Shown here one piece after another: positions 7,682-16,680 of a stretch of DNA of 64,000 nt. The stretch comes from Microbacterium sp. (GTDB taxonomy: Bacteria > Actinomycetota > Actinomycetes > Actinomycetales > Microbacteriaceae). Below the pieces are notes generated by a model, which saw only the letters and a program-made list of their open reading frames with translations, did no database searches and was not told the origin of the DNA. The stretch's first letter is position 1. Each line of letters opens with the position of its first letter. The stretch spans positions 527,197 to 591,196 of the forward strand of contig NZ_JAPSLI010000001.1 in the NCBI RefSeq assembly GCF_031180975.1. Reading direction: 5' to 3'. The position numbers were made by a program, and so were the translations under genes.

Positions 7682-10168
7682 ATGTTGAAGATCAGCAAGC
7701 AGGAGGTCGTCGACGGGGTGACCGTGTTCGGCGACGACACGTTCGACGACGTGTTCTACCCGATCCCGGAGATCCCCCGCTTCCGGGTGGACGACAACGG
7801 CGACCCGGTGTTCCGGTTCTTGAAATACCGGGCGCCGCTCGAGCACGCGGACGGCAAGCGCGGCGGCGGCTTCGCGTTCTTCGACACCGAGTTCACGTTC
7901 ACCCCCGAGGCGTTGTCGCGGATCACCGAAGCACTCGACGCCAAGGTGCAGGCGATGGCCGGCTCGCCGGGGTTCCGGGCGTCCCGCCCCGGCCCGCCCG
8001 AGGCGCACATCGGCACGATGACCTACACCAGCGGCACGGCGAACCTGCTGCTGAAGGAGGACGGCGGGGCGCTCATCGAGGCCGTCCGAGGTGCGGGCAA
8101 GCCGTCGCTGTTCGGCCGGAACATCGCCGCGTTCATGGTCGAGTTCAGTCCGCAGGGCGCCACCCTGTTCGAGCAGGCGCTGCAGGGCAAGGGCGGCGTC
8201 GTGCAGGTGGTCTACGACCTGAACTTCGTGGCGAAGCTGCCGACCATCAGCGCCAGGGCCTGGTTCGAGGCCGAGAAGTTCTACTCGTACGAGCAGACCA
8301 TCGACATCGACTGGGAGATGTACGGCGACGACGAGTATGTCGACCGCATCACCGAAGAGTTCGTCGACCGGGAGACGATGGGGATCGAGCTGCACCTCGA
8401 TGCGGTCCTCCCCGACCCCGAGGCGGACCGCAAGCTCAAGGACAAGATCCGGTCGATGATGGAGCGCGCCCTGCAGGACGCGGTGCTGCGCAAGATGATC
8501 CCCGACATCGAGGCGATCCCCCGGGACGCGCGGGGGATGCCCGAGGACATCGAGCATCTGCGGCGGGCCTTCTCGGCCTCGAGGGTCGCGTCGTTCGAGC
8601 AGGTGTACCGCGAGAACTCGGCGATCGAGTGGAACATCGTGCCGCAGGGCACCCTCCCGAACATCACCACGCTCACCGGCGCCGACGGGCAGCCCGTACG
8701 CTGGGCGGACCATGCCAGCGAGGTCGACCTGAACGACCCGTTCTTTCAGACCCTGCACGTGAAGGTGTCGGCGAACGCCGACTTCGCGTCGCTGCCGATC
8801 CACTCGATCGAGGTGAAGCTGGAGTACCACCACGGCTCCCAGCACAAAGTCGAGGAGTTCGCGTTCACGAGTCCGGACGCCGTCGCCGAATTCCGTACCT
8901 ACATCGACGCCGGAGTGCGCGACTACACGTACTCGTACCAGGTCAACTACGTCGGCTCGTCGAAGGTCTTCGCTTCGCCGCCCGCTACGACGAACGACAC
9001 CGTCCTCACCGTGAACGTCGATGACATCGGGCTGCTCGACGTGATGTTCCAGGCCGGCGACATCGACTTCGCCAAGGTCGCCTCCGCACAGGTCAGGGTC
9101 CGGTACGAGGACACCGGCGTGGAGACGTTCGAGGAGCAGTTCGCCCTCACCTCCCAGGAGCCGTCGCACCGCGTGCAGCATGTGCTGTTCCAGCCCCGCC
9201 GCAAGCCGGTCGCGTACCAGGTCGAGTACTTCCTCACGGACGGCCGCCGGATCGTCTCCCCCGAGGAGACCACCGAGCGCAGTCCTGTTCTCGTGAACGA
9301 CCCGCTGGGCCGGACGAAGAAGTTCGAGGTCCGCGGCGTCGGCGACTTCACGACCCGGATCGAGGCGATCTATCTCGACCTCGTCTATGAGGACACCGCC
9401 AACGACTACACCGTCGAGCACTCGGTGGTGCTGTCCGAGGGGAACACCGCCGCGTCCCAGCCCTACGCGGTGCTCGGAGACGGCGGGGGCGTGGTGCGGT
9501 ACAGCGGTTCGATCCGCTACAAGGACGGCACCGTGAAACCCATCCCGCCGGCGACCGCCGACGGCGCGATCATGGTGGGCGACGTGGCGTCGCAGAAGCT
9601 TGACGTCACCGTCGTGCCCGACCTTGTCGACTGGACGCGCATCCGCCTGGTGCAGGTGGCGCTGCGGCACGGGCCGCAGCCCGGCGGTCACGCCAAGGAC
9701 ATGCTGTTCTCCGCGCAGACCCCGGCCAGCCAGCGCTGGGAGCTGCCGCTGGGCGACGGCGAGAGCACGACCTACACCTGGACGGCCGTGTACTTCCTCG
9801 CCGACGGCACGCAGTCCACCACAGGCCCCGTCGACGCGACGGCGCCGTCACTCGTGCTGCAGCCGCCCGCGGCGGCACCGGCGCCGGCACCGACCCCCAC
9901 GCCGGTGCCGCAACCGGTCCCCGTCCCAACCGACGGCTCATCACCCGCACCGCCGCCGGCACCCGAACCGTCGCCGACTCCCGCGCCGCCCCCCGCCCCG
10001 CACCCCGCCCCCGCGCCGGCCCCGGCACCCGTTCCCTCGCCCGGCACCACCCCGCCTCCCCCGCCCAGCCCCGGGGCGACGCCTCCCCCGCCCAGCCCCG
10101 GGGCGACGCCTCCCCCGCCGCCGACGCCGGGCGGCACCCCGCCTCCGCCGCCGATCCCCGGCAGATGA
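7682..10168 (+). CDS. Large beta-sandwich repeat protein D with proline-rich C-terminal tail
   Basis: 828 residues, ATG with GAAGGAG upstream. The N-module has DVFYPIPEIPRF (aromatic block at 25-30) and a GKPSLFGRNIAAF block (about 139-151) followed by VQVVYDLNFVAKLP. A helical segment rich in Asp/Glu/Arg (about 215-300) leads to the junction VDLNDPFFQTLHV, then four sandwich repeats with LEYH, VRYED, LVYEDT and ALRHG strands and YxYxV...DG ends. The last 115 residues are low-complexity Pro/Ala/Gly/Ser with tandem PPPPSPGATP units. The layout equals protein A plus an extended flexible tail. No signal peptide. The tail could be a linker, a polymer-binding stretch or a protease target; none of these is shown by the sequence. 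Confidence 0.75.
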   Translation: MLKISKQEVVDGVTVFGDDTFDDVFYPIPEIPRFRVDDNGDPVFRFLKYRAPLEHADGKRGGGFAFFDTEFTFTPEALSRITEALDAKVQAMAGSPGFRASRPGPPEAHIGTMTYTSGTANLLLKEDGGALIEAVRGAGKPSLFGRNIAAFMVEFSPQGATLFEQALQGKGGVVQVVYDLNFVAKLPTISARAWFEAEKFYSYEQTIDIDWEMYGDDEYVDRITEEFVDRETMGIELHLDAVLPDPEADRKLKDKIRSMMERALQDAVLRKMIPDIEAIPRDARGMPEDIEHLRRAFSASRVASFEQVYRENSAIEWNIVPQGTLPNITTLTGADGQPVRWADHASEVDLNDPFFQTLHVKVSANADFASLPIHSIEVKLEYHHGSQHKVEEFAFTSPDAVAEFRTYIDAGVRDYTYSYQVNYVGSSKVFASPPATTNDTVLTVNVDDIGLLDVMFQAGDIDFAKVASAQVRVRYEDTGVETFEEQFALTSQEPSHRVQHVLFQPRRKPVAYQVEYFLTDGRRIVSPEETTERSPVLVNDPLGRTKKFEVRGVGDFTTRIEAIYLDLVYEDTANDYTVEHSVVLSEGNTAASQPYAVLGDGGGVVRYSGSIRYKDGTVKPIPPATADGAIMVGDVASQKLDVTVVPDLVDWTRIRLVQVALRHGPQPGGHAKDMLFSAQTPASQRWELPLGDGESTTYTWTAVYFLADGTQSTTGPVDATAPSLVLQPPAAAPAPAPTPTPVPQPVPVPTDGSSPAPPPAPEPSPTPAPPPAPHPAPAPAPAPVPSPGTTPPPPPSPGATPPPPSPGATPPPPPTPGGTPPPPPIPGR
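10067..10122 (+). repeat. Tandem 27-bp coding repeat in the proline-rich tail of protein D
   Basis: Two near-identical copies of a unit containing CCCAGCCCCGGGGCGACG, in frame, encode the PSPGATPPP repeats. They lie within a wider C-rich tract (about 9860-10165) that encodes the disordered tail. Confidence 0.7.
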
Positions 10169-10199
10169 CGGCGTCAGGAACGATCCGAGCGGAGCAACC

Positions 10200-12494
10200 A
10201 TGCTGTATCTCAACCCGCCGTACTTCGTCATCGGAGGAGTGACTCTGCTCCCCGACCACGAGGATCCGCTGCAGTTCTACTACATGCCGATGTCGCCGCA
10301 CCTGAGCGAGATGGCCGACGGCGCCCTCCGGATCCCGAAGCTGCAGGTCATCAAGTTCACCGGCCGCCCCACCCCCGCCGACGACGTCGTCTCCGGCGGC
10401 TTCCTCGACTTCGACTGCAACCTCGGGCTGGATCCCGGCCGCCTGGAGGAGATCGCCGGCCGGCTGCAGGGCGAGGCGAGCCTGCCGGGCACGCCGCGGC
10501 TCGCCCCGGTGCCGCTCATCGGCGGGACGGTCCGGATGATGCTGTTCGGCAAGGAGTCACCGAGGGAGGAGACCGGCGTTCCCGGCCGCAGGGAGGAGAC
10601 CGCGGTTCCGGGAACCGAGTTCGTGCAGAAGATCGTGCACGCAGCATCCCCCTCCCTGTACGGCGACAATCAGGCGGCGTTCTCGGTGCGTCTCGACCAG
10701 GAAGGGGTGACCATCCTCGACCAGGCGATCCGCGACGAGATGCTGCCGATCGGCGTGGTGTACAGCCTCGAGTACGTCGGCCTGCGCCCGGCTTACCGCG
10801 TGAAGGTGGAGGCGGACTGGGATCGGGTGCAGAAGCACTTCGAGGAGAGCGAGTCGGTGAACGTGCCCCTGATCGCGAGTTCGACGGTCGAGAAGGTCAT
10901 CGACGAGCTCGTGGAGAAGCAGTACATCCGCATCGAGTCGGATCTGCTCGTCGCCGAGGGAGACGACGCGAGCGGTGAGACCGGCCGCTACGAAGCGGCC
11001 CTGGCCCAGGTGCGCGAACTCGTGTTCGAGAACTTCTTCACCCCGAGCCTGGAGCCGATCGAGCGGCAGACCGGCGACGCCATCGACGATTTCGGCAGGG
11101 TGCTGCGGACCATCGCGACGCATGGCATGAGCTCGGTGTGGGAGCGGAAGGAGGTGGACATCACGCGGATCGACCGCAAGAAGCTGAACATCGAGATGAG
11201 CGAGCGCACGTCGGTCATCCGTGAGATCCACCCGCAGGGGCACCTGCCTGGGATAATTCGCCTCGTCGAGTCGCAAGGCCTCGAGCTCACCCGGTTCATC
11301 AGCGAGGTGTCGCTGGAGGATCCGTTCTTCGCCCGCCGCAGCGTGCGGGTGATCCCCCGGGCAGACTTCGCCACCGACCAGATCGAGGCGATCAACGTCA
11401 GCCTGGACTACGACGGCACTGTGAAGAACGTGGTCCTCGCCCCGGGCTCCGCCGAGCAGACCGTCGAATGGATGAGCTCGCTCGAGGGAGGGCGGATGCG
11501 GGCCCCCGTCACGGTGTCGTACGAGGTGCTCTTCTCCTCGGCCGCTGCAGGCCGGCCGCGGCGACTCGAGGCCCCGCCCACGGCGGTCGAGGGCGAGGTC
11601 GTGCAGATCGCGCCCCGCGACGGCGTCGGCTACGAACTGCGCTGGGTGAGCTTCACCGTGATCGACTTCCCGTGGGATCTGTACCACACGATCGAAGTGC
11701 ACTGCCGGTACGTCGACGACGCGAACGGGATCAGGATCGCGAACCAGTACGGCCTCACCCAGACCCAGTCCGCCGGTGCGTGGCCGGTCTTCGCGCTCGA
11801 TCCCGCGCGGCGCACGGTCGGCTACCGGCTCATCCTGCACGGCGTCGACGGGAGGGACTGGGACAGCGGGGAGCTGGAGACCGACGAGGACCAGATCCGC
11901 ATCACCGACCCCTTCGGCGCCAGGCGCACCGTCGAGATCGTCGCGCCGGGCGCGCTGTTCGGCACCCAGCTCGACCGGGTGTTCGTCGACGTCCGGTACG
12001 ACGACGACGCGAACGACGTGCACAAGCGGGAGTCGTTCGAGCTCAACGCGGCCGACACCGCCACCAAACGGTTCGTCGTCGAGCTCGTGGATCCCGCCGT
12101 CCGGCGGGTGACCTACAGCGTGACCATGATGCGCACCGACGGGGTCGTGATCGAGATCCCCGAATCGACGACGGAGAAGGAGCGCATCTACGTCACTCCG
12201 CAGATGCGCGGTCACCGGACCGTGGCGGTCAGCTCCGACGGCGTCGACTTCGCCGGCGCCGGCATCCGCCACGCGACCGTCGAGACCCTCTACGACCGGC
12301 CCGCACACGGCCTGCGCTTCGCCGACTCGGCTGTGCTGTCGCCGTCCGTGCCGCGCGACACGGTGGAGTACGACTTCGCCGAGGGCGATCCCGCCCTGTC
12401 GTACCGCGTCATCCACTCCCTCGAGAACGGCATCACGCGCGAGGGCCCCTGGACCACCACGACCGGCGACCTCATCGTCGCCCGTCTCGATTGA
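10200..12494 (+). CDS. Large beta-sandwich repeat protein E
   Basis: 764 residues. The ATG at 10200 is chosen over upstream in-frame codons because the shared module begins right after it and the upstream frame runs through the previous gene; GGAG lies about 7 nt before it. The N-module has LPDHEDPLQFYYMP (17-30), then a strand ending in IKF, and ASPSLYGDNQAAF (about 149-161) followed by IGVVYSLEYVGLRP. A charged helical region contains the FEESE and VEKVIDELVEK helices. The junction is VSLEDPFFARRSV, followed by four sandwich repeats with LDYDG, CRYVDD, VRYDDD and a final ETLYDR strand. No signal peptide, membrane segment or catalytic motif. It is the cleanest full-length family member apart from A and D, without a proline-rich tail. 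Confidence 0.75.
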   Translation: MLYLNPPYFVIGGVTLLPDHEDPLQFYYMPMSPHLSEMADGALRIPKLQVIKFTGRPTPADDVVSGGFLDFDCNLGLDPGRLEEIAGRLQGEASLPGTPRLAPVPLIGGTVRMMLFGKESPREETGVPGRREETAVPGTEFVQKIVHAASPSLYGDNQAAFSVRLDQEGVTILDQAIRDEMLPIGVVYSLEYVGLRPAYRVKVEADWDRVQKHFEESESVNVPLIASSTVEKVIDELVEKQYIRIESDLLVAEGDDASGETGRYEAALAQVRELVFENFFTPSLEPIERQTGDAIDDFGRVLRTIATHGMSSVWERKEVDITRIDRKKLNIEMSERTSVIREIHPQGHLPGIIRLVESQGLELTRFISEVSLEDPFFARRSVRVIPRADFATDQIEAINVSLDYDGTVKNVVLAPGSAEQTVEWMSSLEGGRMRAPVTVSYEVLFSSAAAGRPRRLEAPPTAVEGEVVQIAPRDGVGYELRWVSFTVIDFPWDLYHTIEVHCRYVDDANGIRIANQYGLTQTQSAGAWPVFALDPARRTVGYRLILHGVDGRDWDSGELETDEDQIRITDPFGARRTVEIVAPGALFGTQLDRVFVDVRYDDDANDVHKRESFELNAADTATKRFVVELVDPAVRRVTYSVTMMRTDGVVIEIPESTTEKERIYVTPQMRGHRTVAVSSDGVDFAGAGIRHATVETLYDRPAHGLRFADSAVLSPSVPRDTVEYDFAEGDPALSYRVIHSLENGITREGPWTTTTGDLIVARLD

Positions 12495-12510
12495 GACCCG
12501 GGAGGGCAGC

Positions 12511-14241
12511 ATGCTCCAGCTCGGCAGCGGAATGCGGACGATCGAGGGCGTCACCGTGTTCCCCGATCACGCGGACGAGGACCAGTACTGGTACCTCCCC
12601 GCGCATCTCGAGATCGCGAAACGACCCTCCGACGACCGGCCGCAGTTCACGTTCATCAAGTACAAGCGCGCCGCAGCGGAGGGCGGCGTGCGCGGCGGCG
12701 GGTTCCTGATGTTCACCGTGGCGCTGACGCTGCCGGAGGAGATCGAGCGCCGCGTGCGCGCGGAGATCCCGGCGAACGCGCGCCTGACGGCTGTGCCGTT
12801 CGACTCCGGGACCGTCGAGTGCGTTGCCCTGAACCTTCAGGGCCCTGGCGGCACAACGGCGACGGTCGGCGACGACGGCACGTTCGTCGCCGTGCAGCAG
12901 ATCCTCGGGGCGCGGACGCCGTCGCTGTTCGGCGACAACCACGCCGTGTTCAGCCTCACCCTCAGCGCCGAGGGCGCCACGCTCCTGGAAGCCGCGTTCG
13001 CGCAGGGCGCCACGCCGATCGGCGTCATCTACACGCTGACGTTCACTGCGATGCAGCCGTCGCTCGACGTGCGGATCACCGCGGACCTCGAACGCGTCTA
13101 CCGGCACTTCAGCGCCGGCCTGAACGCGAACGTGTACTACGTGGAGGTCGCCATCCAGGCCGGCATCGAGGAGCTGGTGCAGCAGGGCGCGATCACGATC
13201 GAGGTGACCAACTACAGCACCGATGCCAACCGGCTCGAGCAGGAGAGGGCGGCGATCGACTTCTTCACTCAGCACCTGCTCCAGGCGTGGTTCACCCCGA
13301 CACTCACCCCCGGCGCCCTGCAGGGCGGCATGGCCGCCGCGCCCCGCGCCGGAGGCGGCGCCGCCGTCTTCGGGCCCGGCACCGGTACTGGGCAGGGCAC
13401 CGGTGCGCCGGGCAGCTCGACCGGTGGACAGCCGCGACCGCCCACCCCGCCCGCGCCACCCGCCCCGAGCGGCGGAGGGGGTCCCCGCCCGCCGGCCCCT
13501 CCGACTCCTCCCCCGCCGTCCGGCGGCGGCACCCCCGTCCCGCCCGGACCCACCGGCCCGACACCCCCGGCCGGACCCACACCCCCCGCCGGGCCGACAC
13601 CGCCGGCCGGACCCACACCTCCCGCCGGGCCGACGCCGCCGGCCGGACCCACACCGCCGCCCGGCGGTGGCACCGAGCCTGCAGGGCCGACACCGACGCC
13701 GCCGGCCGCTCCGGAGACCCGCGACGTGTTCGTGAACTTCGTAGAGGAGAACGGCACCCACGGCGTCAACGGCGTGTACACGTTCGGCTACCAGGTCGGC
13801 GAGACCTGGCACGACGTCACCACCCCACCCGGCAGCGCCAGCCAGCTCCAGGTGTCCGTGCCGGCCGGCTGGACGGGCTGGGTGTCGGCCGCGATCACCT
13901 CGCTCCCCGAGCTGACCGTCGCCGACGCGGGGCAGCTTCGCAGCCACGCCACCACCGGTGAGCCCGTGCTGGCCTCCGGCCAGCGCCCCGCCGAGCCGAA
14001 CCAGGCGCTGGACGAGCTGACCGCCCCGCTCCCCGGCACCCTGACGGTGCGGATCCCGGTCACGAAGACGATCGTCACCGCGGCGTCGCCCGACGCGCTG
14101 GTCGCCGCCGTCTTCCCCGGCGGTCAGCTCGTGCAACGGGGCGTGTACGACTGTCGCCGCATCACAGGGACCAATGACTTCGAGCTGATCATCCCGGGCT
14201 GGCCGGCGACGATCGAGACACCCACAGGAGGCACACCATGA
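12511..14241 (+). CDS. N-module half of a split family member, with proline-rich linker (protein F)
   Basis: 576 residues, ATG after GGGAGGG. Residues 1-265 are the family N-module: VFPDHADEDQYWYLP (16-30), FIKYKRA, TPSLFGDNHAVF (136-147), IGVIYTLTFTAMQP, then the VYRHF helix. Where the other members continue with the charged helical segment and DPFF junction, this protein enters a Gly/Pro-rich linker (about 270-405) with a PTPPAG hexapeptide repeated at least five times. It ends in a separate domain of about 165 residues (DVFVNFVEENGTHGVNGVYTFGY to the stop), beta-rich, unrecognised. The next gene overlaps by 4 bp and carries the missing junction and repeats. F and G together therefore recreate one A/D/E-type protein as two chains. 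Confidence 0.75.
   Translation: MLQLGSGMRTIEGVTVFPDHADEDQYWYLPAHLEIAKRPSDDRPQFTFIKYKRAAAEGGVRGGGFLMFTVALTLPEEIERRVRAEIPANARLTAVPFDSGTVECVALNLQGPGGTTATVGDDGTFVAVQQILGARTPSLFGDNHAVFSLTLSAEGATLLEAAFAQGATPIGVIYTLTFTAMQPSLDVRITADLERVYRHFSAGLNANVYYVEVAIQAGIEELVQQGAITIEVTNYSTDANRLEQERAAIDFFTQHLLQAWFTPTLTPGALQGGMAAAPRAGGGAAVFGPGTGTGQGTGAPGSSTGGQPRPPTPPAPPAPSGGGGPRPPAPPTPPPPSGGGTPVPPGPTGPTPPAGPTPPAGPTPPAGPTPPAGPTPPAGPTPPPGGGTEPAGPTPTPPAAPETRDVFVNFVEENGTHGVNGVYTFGYQVGETWHDVTTPPGSASQLQVSVPAGWTGWVSAAITSLPELTVADAGQLRSHATTGEPVLASGQRPAEPNQALDELTAPLPGTLTVRIPVTKTIVTAASPDALVAAVFPGGQLVQRGVYDCRRITGTNDFELIIPGWPATIETPTGGTP
13553..13665 (+). repeat. Tandem 36-bp coding repeat (PTPPAG units) in protein F
   Basis: A 36-bp unit beginning CCGGACCCACACC is repeated in tandem from 13571 with few substitutions, each unit encoding two PTPPAG hexapeptides. 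Substitutions are mostly synonymous, which suggests that the peptide repeat is maintained. Confidence 0.75.
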
Positions 14242-15644
14242 GCGGCGGCACCCCTCCGGGCGGCGGCACCCCGCCCCCGCCACCACCGCCCCCCGGCACC
14301 ACGCCGCCGGCCGGCACGCCTGGCGGCGCCGCTGGCGGCACCGCGCCGACGCCCCCTGCACCGGGTGGCGCCCCGACGCCGCCCGCCCCGCCCGCACCGC
14401 CGTCGCCGCCCGGCGGCACCCCCACCCCGCCACCTCGACCGCCAGGAGGCGGCGCGCCCGCCGGCCCGCCCAGCCCCGGCACCCCTGCCGCACCGGGCAC
14501 GCCCACCGCCCCTGGCACCGGCGCGACTCCGGCCGTCCCCGGCGCGAGTGCCGCCGGGTCCGGCGCGATCCTCACGTTCGCGGTGAAGGCGATCAAGCAG
14601 GTGGAGCGGAAGACGATGGTCTTCGAATACCACCGCGAGCAGGCGGTGACCAGGCAGTATGCCCCGCAGTCGCTCCTCGGGCTGATGCTGGACGACCTGA
14701 CCGGTCCCGGTCACTTCTTGGAGGTGGACCTCGACGACCCGTTCTTCCGCACGCTCGATGTCGAGGTGTCGGTGACGAGCGCGTTCGAGCCCATCGGGCT
14801 GCAGTCCGTCGCGGTGGCGCTGGACTACGGCGACGCCGCCGTCGACCCGCAGAAGCACCGGCACGCCGACCTCGTCTTCGACGCCGCGCATCCGCAGCCG
14901 CAGCACTGGGTGGTCCCCATCGCGGGCGACTACGACCTGGGATACCGGCCGCGCATCGAGTACCACTTCGACCCGCAGAGCGGATGGGATGCCGAACGCA
15001 ACGAGGTCGTGGTGGAACCCGGCCGCGTCGAGGACCGCACTCTGCAGCTCGACCCGACCCACCACATCGGGTTCCTGAGCGTCGACGTGCGCAGTGACCG
15101 TCTCGACCCGCTCGAGGTGGCCTCGGCGGAGGTCGTGCTGACCCACGTGACCGGCACCGGCTGGACGTCCACGCGTCACTTCGAGGTCCGCCCCGGCGGC
15201 GAGACCCAGGCCTGGCGAGTGCGCACCGACCGCCGCAGCGACATCGCCTACAGCGTGCAGACGACGTACCATCTGGTCGACGGCGGCACCATCGTCGCAC
15301 CCGCGAGGGACGCGACAGCCACCGCCGTCGTGGTCGGCTCACCGTTCGCCGACCACCTCGTGCGGCGAATCGACTTCGCCGTCCCGGCGGGCCGATTCGC
15401 CCAGGTCGTGATCGATCTGTCCTACGATGACGGCTCGTACCGCGCGACGCGCCGGCTGGAGCTCGACGGCGCCGGCCTCTCCCCCGCCCGCATGCAGGTG
15501 GGGATCGTGGACCCCGCCCGCCGTGACACGACGACCCAGGCGACCCTGCTCGGCGCCGACGGCGAGGTCGTCCGCGGGGCCCCGGCCAGGGGGCCCGGCG
15601 AGTTCCTCACGGTCGCCGAGGACGGGAGCATCACGGGGGCGTGA
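14238..15644 (+). CDS. Beta-sandwich half of the split family member, proline-rich N-terminus (protein G)
   Basis: 468 residues. The ATG overlaps the previous stop (ATGA) and has AGGAGG upstream, so translational coupling is likely. Residues 1-95 are almost pure Gly/Pro/Thr/Ala, a mirror of the linker in F. Then the family sequence resumes: MVFEYHREQAVT and LLGLML, the junction VDLDDPFFRTLDV (about 160-172), and three sandwich repeats containing ALDYGD, VVLTHV and DLSYDDG strands. There is no N-module. The pair F/G looks like a gene fission inside the family layout, with matching flexible arms added to both pieces. Alternatively, the single-chain forms arose by fusion. Function unknown; no signal peptide. 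Confidence 0.75.
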   Translation: MSGGTPPGGGTPPPPPPPPGTTPPAGTPGGAAGGTAPTPPAPGGAPTPPAPPAPPSPPGGTPTPPPRPPGGGAPAGPPSPGTPAAPGTPTAPGTGATPAVPGASAAGSGAILTFAVKAIKQVERKTMVFEYHREQAVTRQYAPQSLLGLMLDDLTGPGHFLEVDLDDPFFRTLDVEVSVTSAFEPIGLQSVAVALDYGDAAVDPQKHRHADLVFDAAHPQPQHWVVPIAGDYDLGYRPRIEYHFDPQSGWDAERNEVVVEPGRVEDRTLQLDPTHHIGFLSVDVRSDRLDPLEVASAEVVLTHVTGTGWTSTRHFEVRPGGETQAWRVRTDRRSDIAYSVQTTYHLVDGGTIVAPARDATATAVVVGSPFADHLVRRIDFAVPAGRFAQVVIDLSYDDGSYRATRRLELDGAGLSPARMQVGIVDPARRDTTTQATLLGADGEVVRGAPARGPGEFLTVAEDGSITGA

Positions 15645-15645
15645 C

Positions 15646-16680
15646 ATGGCAGCGCAGACCCTGGAGACGACGGCCGGCGAGACGCGCGTCGCCGGCCTGC
15701 TGGAGCGCATCGGGGGCGTGCGGCCGCTGCACGCCGAGCGCGCCCGCGCCGAGCTCGACATCTCCCTCGGCGGCCTGCGACGCTCGGCGACGGGCGCCCT
15801 GGCGTGGGAATCGAGCTGTCTGACCCCTGATCGGCATCCGGTGGAGTTCGCCGTGACGTCGGCGACCGACGAGGTGCGCACCGTCGTCGATGTCGTCCCG
15901 CCTGAGGCCGATCGGCGCGGCGCGGTCGACGAGGCCGTGCGGATCGCCGCGCTGTTCGGCTCCACCGGCCTGCCGGCGGGTGTCGCCGAGCTGCTGCACC
16001 GCCACCAGCGCGGCTTCACCCCGCGCTTCGGCGCGTGGCTCGGCAGCCGTCACACCGCCGCGGCGACGAGGCACAAGCTGTACGTCGAGGTAGACCCCGC
16101 CGCCGAGCGAGGCGCGCGGTTGGCCGCCGCGGTCGCGCCACAGGCGTGGCATGTGCTCGCCGGGACGGGTCCCGTCCGCCTGATCGGGCTGGCGCTTGAC
16201 GGGTCGGACGCCGTCGAACTGTACGTTCGCCCGCCCTACACGGATACCGCTTTGCTGCAGACGCTTGCGGGCCGGGCCGGCCTGACTCGCCTCGCCTCCG
16301 CGCTCGCGGCGGCGACCGTCGGGACTGACGACGCCGCCGCCGGCCGCAACCATGCTGTGAGCGTCGCGACCGCCGGTCCGTCGGTCGTCGCCGTCGCCGC
16401 CTTCACTTTCGCCCACCAGCGGTTCCGGCGCGATCACCGGGTCCGGGATGCCGTGCTCGCCCGCGCCCGCGTTGAGCGCTGGCCATCGGCGGAGCTGTAC
16501 GCGGCGGCGTCGCTGCCGCTGGCCCATCCGGCGCCGTTGCGCCGCCCTTTGCATACCGCGCTGTCGGAGGTCGCCCTGGCCGGGGCGCCGACGATAGTGC
16601 ACCACGTCGGGATGGCGCCGCCTCCCGAGAGCCGGAGGGGTCCGGCATCCGCCACGACAGATCGAGGAGAGGGACGATGA
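15646..16680 (+). CDS. Unknown protein H of the CHAT-linked locus
   Basis: 344 residues, ATG 1 bp after the previous stop. No signal peptide or membrane segment. Repeated alpha/beta elements are visible: ISLGGLRRSATGALAWESSC, FAVTSATDEVRTVVDVVPP, FGAWLGSRHTAAATRHKLYV (about 120-143), RLIGLALDGSDAVELYVRP and SVVAVAAFTF. The end has LAGAPTIVHHVGMAPPP. The paired KLYV/ELYV strands after basic residues loosely recall ABBA-fold prenyltransferases (DMATS type), in which Lys-x-Tyr strands line the diphosphate pocket, but the likeness is weak and rests on pattern only. It overlaps the peptidase gene by 4 bp, so the two are surely co-translated. Best treated as unassigned. Confidence 0.65.
   Translation: MAAQTLETTAGETRVAGLLERIGGVRPLHAERARAELDISLGGLRRSATGALAWESSCLTPDRHPVEFAVTSATDEVRTVVDVVPPEADRRGAVDEAVRIAALFGSTGLPAGVAELLHRHQRGFTPRFGAWLGSRHTAAATRHKLYVEVDPAAERGARLAAAVAPQAWHVLAGTGPVRLIGLALDGSDAVELYVRPPYTDTALLQTLAGRAGLTRLASALAAATVGTDDAAAGRNHAVSVATAGPSVVAVAAFTFAHQRFRRDHRVRDAVLARARVERWPSAELYAAASLPLAHPAPLRRPLHTALSEVALAGAPTIVHHVGMAPPPESRRGPASATTDRGEGR

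Noticed and set aside
13553..13665. Tandem repeats in the proline-rich linkers as a possible CRISPR-like array
   Set aside because: The units are contiguous, in frame and coding, with no spacers.
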